Below, piece by piece: positions 56,101 to 61,600 of a stretch of DNA of 64,000 nucleotides. Origin of the DNA: Bacteroidaceae bacterium (lineage in GTDB: Bacteria > Bacteroidota > Bacteroidia > Bacteroidales > Bacteroidaceae); assembly GCA_017555875.1 (NCBI GenBank), contig JAFZFN010000032.1:1-64000 (forward strand), in the 5' to 3' direction. The notes under the pieces are model-generated. The model was not told the origin of the DNA. It did no database searches and was given only the letters and a program-made list of their open reading frames with translations. A program made the position numbers and the translations under genes. Numbering within the stretch: the first letter of the stretch is position 1; every line of letters begins with the position of its first letter.

Positions 56101-58063
56101 TGAGGGTCACCTCGATGGGTTTGCGGCCGGGGAAGTTCTCGTTCTTCAGCTCAACCTCCTTGCTGCTGACGCTCACGCCAGTGTTGTCCCATGTGGGAGC
56201 AGCAATCTCCTCGCCATTGATCCATATCTTAGAACCGAAGTGGTCCCACTTGCCTGCGGGAGCTGCACCATCCTGCTCTGAGCGGCTGTAGTTCTGGAAC
56301 TCAATCTGTGCACCCACCTCCTGCTCCTCGGGCGAGTACACATAGGTCCACGCATAAGCTGTGTGATTGAACTGAGGATTACTGTAGTAAGCATCAATGA
56401 TGCTGTTGCCCCATGTGTGAGCGAGGTAAATACCCGCACCGGTAGCCATACCGGTGTAGTAGGTCTGTCCGTCATGCACGAAGGTTTCGGGGAGCAGGTC
56501 GGTCGAAGCTGTCGTGCCTGCTGTCTCGGGGCCGAAGGCTGCAGTCTCGGAGCCACCATTGGGGAAAGCATCAGTGATGCGCCAGCGCACGTTGGTCTGC
56601 TTCACATAGGGAATAGGCTCACCCTTCAGCGAGTTGGCCTTGTGGAAGAGGAAGCGGGTCTCCCAGCTCTTGAACTCCTCATACTCGTCGCCCGAGTTGG
56701 GGAGCATCACACCACCATGACCGCCGTCAACTTTAAGGTTGTTGGGTGTGTTGGTCATGTTGTCGATATACTGCTTACCACCACCCATCCAAGCACGCTC
56801 GGCTGTAGCGATAACATTGGCCCATACGTTGTTCTGTGCCATGATAGCCTCCTCATCGGCCACCTTGCGGTCGTTCCAACAGCCCGAGATGGCACCAGCC
56901 ACCTCAGGAGTACCCTGCTGGTGGTAGTAGATGTTGCTCTTATAGATACCTACGAGGTCGGCAAACACGTCGAAGTGGTTGGTATAGTTGTATCGGCAGT
57001 CGATGTTGGCCTTGCCCGATGCCAGGTAGCCGCGTGTGCCCCACATCTGTGCCAAGCTATGTCTCAGTGCATCCTGACCGATGCCATTGATGGGGTTCCA
57101 GAGGCCACCCTTCACATTCGCGCCCTTGCTCTCGGCGTAAGCAATCATTTCGTTAAGGTAAGCCGCCGTAGTAGACACCTCGTCACCACCGATGTGGAAG
57201 TAGGGAACGCCAGCAAACACCTCGGCCACCTCGTCTAGAATCTTCTTGAGCGCTACCTTACCCTCCTCGGTCTGCATGCCAAAGCCCATAGCTTCGGTAA
57301 ACGCCTCGCTATGACCGGGCATATCAATCTCGGGGATAACGATGACACCGTGCTTCTTGGCCACTGCCATCAGGCGCTTGCAGTCCTCCTGGGTGTAGTA
57401 CTGACCGGGGAAGCGGGTCATGCTTGCATCAGCGGTGAGTTCGGGATAAGCCTTCACCTCGAAGCGCCATGCCTGGTTCTCGGTGAGGTGCCAGTGGAAG
57501 GTGTTCACCTTGAAGCGTGAGAAGAGCTCAATCTGCTTCACCAACTCGTCGATAGAGATGAACGAGCGGCCCACGTCGTGCATATAACCACGGAGCTTGA
57601 AGGCAGGCCAGTCCTTCATGGTCAATGCCTCCAGTGCAGGCGTGCCATCCCATCCCTCGGCAAGCTGGGTGAGGGTCTGTGCCGCACGGATGACACCTGT
57701 TGCGGTCACGGCAGTGATGTTGATTTCGTTGGCTGTAATCCCCAAGGTGTAAGCCTCGTTCTCGTAGCCATGGAGTTCGTAGTCGTAGGCTCCATCGATG
57801 CTCTCCACAAGGCTTACGTTGACAGGTTTACCCCCCTGAGCAAGGGTGCAACCATTTGTGGTGAAGAACTCTTCGAGCAATGCGCACGGCTCAACACCAT
57901 CAGCATAGTTGATTGTCACATTGCCGCTCAGTGTGAATGCAGCAACGCCCTCGGTCGCAGTAATCTCCTGCGGCAAGGGCAACAGATGTTCCACCTTGGC
58001 CTGTAGGGCGAGGGGGAGGCACAGCATCAGGGCGATGAGTGCGGGAACGATGTGTTTTCTCAT
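50129..58063 (-). CDS. GH20 / sialidase / metzincin giant enzyme
   Basis: A 2644-residue secreted multi-enzyme. Order: signal peptide (1-22); GH20 beta-hexosaminidase (about 25-470) with the catalytic pair in HIGGDEV (D294, E295); linker and binding regions; a laminin-G-like sandwich (about 930-1125); an F5/8C-type module (about 1170-1305); GH33 sialidase (about 1585-1965) with YRIPAI and Asp-boxes at 1641, 1707 and 1777; a metzincin protease (about 1990-2160) with HEMGHLFGAIH at 2126-2136 and Met-turn SLMD; beta modules; and a T9SS-type C-terminus (YDLMGRRV...KGVYVVGGKKVIIK). It could remove GlcNAc/GalNAc and sialic acid and cleave the protein core of mucins. Activity of each domain is inferred. 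Confidence 0.85.
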   Translation of the reverse strand: MRKHIVPALIALMLCLPLALQAKVEHLLPLPQEITATEGVAAFTLSGNVTINYADGVEPCALLEEFFTTNGCTLAQGGKPVNVSLVESIDGAYDYELHGYENEAYTLGITANEINITAVTATGVIRAAQTLTQLAEGWDGTPALEALTMKDWPAFKLRGYMHDVGRSFISIDELVKQIELFSRFKVNTFHWHLTENQAWRFEVKAYPELTADASMTRFPGQYYTQEDCKRLMAVAKKHGVIVIPEIDMPGHSEAFTEAMGFGMQTEEGKVALKKILDEVAEVFAGVPYFHIGGDEVSTTAAYLNEMIAYAESKGANVKGGLWNPINGIGQDALRHSLAQMWGTRGYLASGKANIDCRYNYTNHFDVFADLVGIYKSNIYYHQQGTPEVAGAISGCWNDRKVADEEAIMAQNNVWANVIATAERAWMGGGKQYIDNMTNTPNNLKVDGGHGGVMLPNSGDEYEEFKSWETRFLFHKANSLKGEPIPYVKQTNVRWRITDAFPNGGSETAAFGPETAGTTASTDLLPETFVHDGQTYYTGMATGAGIYLAHTWGNSIIDAYYSNPQFNHTAYAWTYVYSPEEQEVGAQIEFQNYSRSEQDGAAPAGKWDHFGSKIWINGEEIAAPTWDNTGVSVSSKEVELKNENFPGRKPIEVTLKQGWNKVFLKLPYFNKGYRLKKWMFTCVFTDTEGVNAVEGLIYSPNQCMDEATEAVAAEISNIKRDRGNYIGTAVGLWPESAAAALDAKVREVEESYATTMTDEQRAAQAAALQTAWAEFVASLTEANMNQPVSGNYYRMYTPLRANRYATGNGADAAITGPTEATTKASIWRFVKRSGNDNSFDIINVADGTYISPASNNNTALKTVVAQPDAGWTIKKAETTGNVIVVSGDVQFNQQKDGNLYLLNWGSGTNTTDDGCEYRLVDVTDQIPPQPLVKLVDLTKETYPYAVDANLASKVFAQENITIALDVVMPASLAGNTRYALVCAADPTKGVTGATKTNSPYIAYGLNGSNPAYLPSSASGDKFTYRDFAFTGNTTYKVVYVIDRTNRQFSIYVDGALKSTATYPVVEYELQSFSNFASNANAKLYVGGGVVSSNAQYDKFGGKVRSVQFFDGALTAAKVAQLEYPTLPEDVILENAVTAHANMNIFGLQRYLGLVQNAGTGIEGNGQFVCNYPASTSQESGNAYANMIDGNYTTFFHSGYGNTIGEGSHYLQADLGKKVNSFRFYFKKRSQNNNNRPTKITIEGSNDKATWNAVTVISSGFPTDDTVLDYYSEEVSSETAYQHYRFTVNSTNNSTVFYTFSEFYILPSVSKVVETFDAVRAYRAGVSVETATALNNAYAWNKGLNEGSPIVGVESYIYADTYKNGEFVNRFFYNNNGSLATATGSQNEDAFIWIPAMTEDGKYNFKNKTGKYFAHKGMSDNAHNFTVSTENTHHMGVTLHTQGSNYFVIKNADGGFDQSSITYDQKTTSYCTDFVFVPADLFKEAKLYIKAEVEGLEENNPNTHIGNIRVNGAGKKFLTTTGVTQYTYNDAVTTTVDFARGYRGFELQGFFLGGQNLGKSVTLTEEQKASITEQNPLVAKFTTTNDVTIFYDDDEFSYRIPAIGKTSTGRLIAVSDYRYSLDDIGRYNFGTANPGIDLVMRYSDDNGKTWSETKTIAKGSCVRGTDDCAYGDAAIAVVGQKVLVMGAAGDVMFGNGSATAHNRAIRIFSEDNGVTWTKQDISETLFLGDDATIKNGYSSFFGSGRLAVDENYNGTGKARIYGALLLKKASGTGNYVIYTDDLGLTWHILGGSQDPVAAQDEPKVEILPSGQILLSVRRGGGRQFNVFTYTDKATNAGSWDSNVNGCGNGGSNTCNGEPFLIDAVNANGDAVKLLLQSQPKGGSGLYDRRDVTIWYKEITDANYTSAQIAADWTQGLQVSTQQSAYSAMALQNDGKIAFFFEEAPCYGDDQAKGYCMVYVPLTIEEITKNNYTTPEIKDDEEEGEVTSADALPGDGTLRFYRLAIPVTKSAYEQDLESSNDNVLAFWQECEEFVNQMYIPLGMCFDVVVDERLVMSQPNLIDENIYNATGFGTELLDEAIGSGSYDVGIWVRHCDIYAENTGLAADKGAYSSDTKGSAYAMTDKRVVAHEMGHLFGAIHTTSGEGSLMDNPDGEYFSYPIIKAIRDRVKGTQSYKSVKVNNNAPQFDTEKMQKTYRIPQGACLAIDVQATDIENHKLMYTAIGCNSSNVDAILGEDGMMPFFASFAPQESNVISYAPIYTADLFSEEDFYLIKEGTGIHEIAPGSYPLSILVNDVPSTAWSYAALTEAPFYSTYAIWETQVQIVEGTAFKAAIAGDKTAFTAGDELTVKWGVNEAYFSADSKVRISLSTDYGKTFKYVLAESVEARAGECTVTLPNMNIGQVDVDFTTAVRKMNGGVIKVEEIGGAAYTLTALDPNTDKGFTVTGGVDESDVIITTLGEYKIGTFYANEPMTIPAGVTAYVATTTPVMNGTEGTITMTAIADGIIPAKTGAVIRGAAGQYLFTKASTEGTAVAGNLLHGYAGTAEYAEVTLAEDYTTYVLTVQNEKAGFYRKDAAFKVYNNKAYLQVPATIAANSLAIRFEGDGSTGIENSEFTIQNSEFIYDLMGRRVLNPTKGVYVVGGKKVIIK
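50213..50253. repeat. GAATTCT word repeat inside coding sequence
   Basis: Five GAATTCT/GAATTGT/GAATTTT words are translated as IENSEFTIQNSEF, directly before the sorting segment YDLMGRRV. The words match the intergenic fold-back elements at 12186 and 15466. Confidence 0.75.
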
Positions 58064-58109
58064 AAATTGTTGTTATTTTTGTGTTGTTTTCTTACGATTT
58101 TTGGCCGCA

Positions 58110-58133
58110 ATTATTATTATTATTATTATTATT
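58110..58133. repeat. (ATT)8 microsatellite
   Basis: Eight perfect ATT units in the leader of the giant enzyme, starting four bases downstream of the -7 box on the minus strand, therefore at or just after the likely transcription start. Confidence 0.9.
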
Positions 58134-58136
58134 GCG

Positions 58137-58167
58137 CAAAGATAGTGCTATTTTTCGGATAATCAAC
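58137..58167 (-). promoter_or_regulatory. promoter of giant enzyme gene
   Basis: On the minus strand GTTG (58164-58167), 19 bases and TATCTTTG (58137-58144). The start site would fall in or beside the ATT repeat. Confidence 0.65.
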
Positions 58168-58200
58168 ACTTTTGGAGCATATCCTTTTCGGATGGTGCAT

Positions 58201-58230
58201 AAAGAAAGCCCGAAGGGGGTTCCTTCGGGC
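58201..58230 (-). terminator. terminator after small peptide gene
   Basis: GCCCGAAGG (58208-58216) and CCTTCGGGC (58222-58230) pair perfectly; TTTCTTT follows on the minus strand. It ends the fucosidase-sialidase and peptide transcript. Confidence 0.85.
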
Positions 58231-58278
58231 CTGTCTTGCAAACTATCCAAATAGGATTGTCACGCTTGGGCTAGTGGG

Positions 58279-58446
58279 TTAGTTCCACAGAGAGCCCCAT
58301 GAGCCGCGACGTTCACCAGCCATCTTGGCATCTTGGTCAGTAGTCGCGTCATAGACATCAACTTTTATTTCTGAGGCTGCCATCATGGTCTGTGCCTCGA
58401 TCTCTGCTGCCTCCATCATGGGGGCGATGTATTGTTTCTTTTCCAT
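58279..58446 (-). CDS. short Bacteroidales peptide, function unknown
   Basis: A 55-residue peptide starting MEKKQYIAPMMEAAEIEAQ and ending AGERRGSWGSLWN. It resembles, from memory, the many short uncharacterised Bacteroidales peptides with a KK.Y.AP..E start and an (N/G)ER.GSWG.LW end. It is too short for most gene finders. It lies downstream of the fucosidase-sialidase gene on the same strand and before a strong terminator, so it may share that transcript. It has no signal peptide; a secretion or maturation role is speculation. Confidence 0.65.
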   Translation of the reverse strand: MEKKQYIAPMMEAAEIEAQTMMAASEIKVDVYDATTDQDAKMAGERRGSWGSLWN

Positions 58447-58476
58447 ATCTTTTGATTTTGAGGAACCCCTCTAACA

Positions 58477-58576
58477 CCCCTCTATGGGGAGAACTCCCGA
58501 CATCGGTGGAGTTAGAAGAGGTTTTATGTTTATACTTTTTTATTTACACCCTCCGGAGGCGCTCCCCATAGAGGGG
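58477..58576. repeat. 15-bp perfect inverted repeat
   Basis: CCCCTCTATGGGGAG (58477-58491) and CTCCCCATAGAGGGG (58562-58576), 70 bases apart. It lies between the small peptide and the fucosidase-sialidase gene and belongs to the fold-back class. Confidence 0.75.
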
Positions 58577-58605
58577 GAGCTGTCCGAAGGACTGAGGGGG
58601 TCTGT

Positions 58606-61600
58606 TTACTTAATCACTACCTTGCGTCCACCAACGATGTATACGCCCTTGGCGGGGTTCTCTACGCGGCGACCCATCAGGTCGTAGATGAATTCTGAAT
58701 TCTGAATTTTCAATTCTGAATTTTCAATTCCTGTGCTTCCGTCACCTTCGAAGCGGATGGCGAGTGAGCGTACACCCTGAGCGGCTTCAGTCAGATCCAA
58801 ATAAGCCTTGTTGTTAAAGACATAGAATGTACCCTTTTCCTTACGGTAGAAGCCAGCCTTCTCGTTCTCTACTGCAAGTACGTAGGTGGTGTAGTCCTCT
58901 GCTACGGTTACCGCTTTCTTGCTGCCATCCTTGTTGTCTGCAGCCTCGAAGCCCACGAGCATGTTGCCCTCTATGGCATTGCCATAGCTGATTGAGGGAA
59001 TGAAGTTATAGGTCTTAGCCACCTCACTGCGAATCACTGCACCAGTGTGAGCAGGAATGATGCCTGTAAGCTCGGTCATGACGAGCTCACCATTTGCAGG
59101 AGCATTCTTTGCCACGTAAGCCTGCACACCCTCGGGAATAGCCATCGCCTCAGAAGCGTAGAAGGTACCGATCTTGTACTCACCGATGGTGCTGTTTACG
59201 GTATAGAGAGTATAAGCATCATCAGTAAGTTCCTCGATGGTATAGGGGATATATACCATGCAGTAACCGCTAGGCTCCTCCTCGAAGAAGAAGGCGATGC
59301 GGCCATCGGCCTGACTGATCATAGTAGAGTAGCATGAGCCCTTGGTGCTCACGTGGATACCCTTGGTCCAGCCCTGTGCAAAAGTGGTAGATGTGTACTT
59401 GTTGGTACCATCCTCGTTGTACTCCATCTCCTTATAATAGATAGCCACATTGTCTCGGCCACCACCTGTAGGTATTGACTGGAACATAAGGTCACAGATG
59501 CGACCGCTCACCTTGTGGATAGCCTTCACCTTGTAGATTTCACCATTGGTGCTGTTGCCACCAAAGCTGAGGCCACCCTCTACCTCATTACTTCCTACTT
59601 CGCCCATCCAAGAACCCGTTGTATAGGTATCATCAGCGAAGGTGAAGAGGTTAAAGTAACGACCATTGTATTTACGGCTTGAGAGGACTACAGTACCATC
59701 GGGAAGTTCCTCAACCTTAGGTTCGTTACCCCACTTTGAAGCACTGTTTTCATAACCGAGATCACCGAGCACGTTCCAAGTCTGACCGAAGTCATCAGAG
59801 TAGATGACATAGTTGTGGTGCTGACGCTGAGTCTTGGTTACGTTCCATACAGCGCAGTACAGACGATAGTACTCGCCCTTCTTCACTACGCGGCTCTGAC
59901 AGATCTTACCGGCACCGATAAACATGGATGCAGCATGTACGTTGCCATCCTTGTCCACAAACTTGGGATAGATGTCATAGGTCACCTCTTCAGGCTGTCC
60001 ATATACCCACTTCTCACCATCGTGTTCGATGTAGAGGCGTGAGATACGGTTGGGATTTTCGTTCTCTCCACCTTCGCCATAGTTACCATCCCAGCAAGTG
60101 CGGTTACCACACACGCTCATCACAAGCACCTTGTTGCTTTCGCGGTCAGCTACGATAGCGGGGTCACCATAGCCCATCTTCCAGATACCGTCGTTGATAT
60201 GTCCAAGTCCGTCAGCGATGGTACGCTCCTCAGTCCATGTTACACCATTGTCTGAAGATACACGGCATACGAGGTCTACCTCACCATAACCTATATCATT
60301 ACCGCAAGGACGATAGTCACAGATTGCGAAGATATCACCATTGGGTGCGGTTGCGATAGCGGGGATACGATAGGGATGTCCGTCTCTGGGTGAGTAGTAG
60401 AGCGTACGCTCATCATTAGCAGTGTAAGATACTGTAACTACTCCGTCATTCTCGGTGCAACCGTTGAAGGTGTATCCGCGATAGGTCATTGAAGAAACCT
60501 CATAGGTAGCGCCTACGGGGAGATAGAGTGCCTGACCTGCTACACTGTTAAGAATGCGGGTAGTGCTTGCCTTACCATTCACGGTGAAGGTGAGTTCTGC
60601 CACACGGGGGCTGCTCTCCCAAACCTTATCAACCTCTACGTTGAGTGTCAAAGGCTTGTTCACATCGGCCATCTCTACCATCCAGTAGCTACCTGTGTTG
60701 CTTGCACCAGTAGCATAGAGTTTGAGTTCACCACCAGCACCACCATACATATTGATACCCAAGTTAGAGGTATTGGTGTTATGTGTAGGAACAAGAGCAT
60801 AACCAAAGTCTTGCTCAATCAACTTCCAACTTGCTTCGGTATCACTCTCAAGAGTTGCCAAGCTACCATTACCATAGGTTTCTGCGGTCACCTTGAGTGC
60901 CTTTGTGTTACCTGCAGCCTTGTTGTAGAGTACGAAGCTCTCAGCAGTACCTACAAGGCACCACAACTGCTTCTCATCAGCATAGTCGAGTGTTGCGGTC
61001 TTACCCTTAACCTCAGTCGAAGTGGTCTCCGTTGTTGCCCAATAGTTCTTGTTAGAGCAGTTGCTTAGGCGTACCCACTTCTCGCCATAGGTGGTAGAAA
61101 GGAATGCAGGAGCGAACTCTGCAGTGAAGGTACGGTTAGATGTCAATGTGGCAATCTCCACAGGAGTTGACACCTTAATACCCTTCTCATACAGGCCTGT
61201 AAGCGTGTGGCTATTGCTATTGATGGTAAGCTGAGAATCGGTAATACCCAAACCATTGAACACTGTCCATACAGCAGGAAGTGCCTTGGTTGCGCCATTC
61301 CATGTAGCAGTAGCACCTGCATTAGCGGGACCCTCTACGGTGAGTGTGCGCACCTTTACCTCCTCAACGATGAAGTCATGTGCTGCATCATTGCCATTAT
61401 CACTACCACAATGGTCAATATAGTAGTTGTCATTGCTACGAGCAGCATGGAGGTATGATGTTGCAGCAATCTTAACCTTACCCTCGACTGTACCTTCAGT
61501 GAAGGTTACGTTACCACCTTCGGTTTGCAAACCACGTGTACCACCATCTTCTTTCAGGTACTTACCTGTGCTGATAGACTTCAGTCTGAGGTTACCATTT

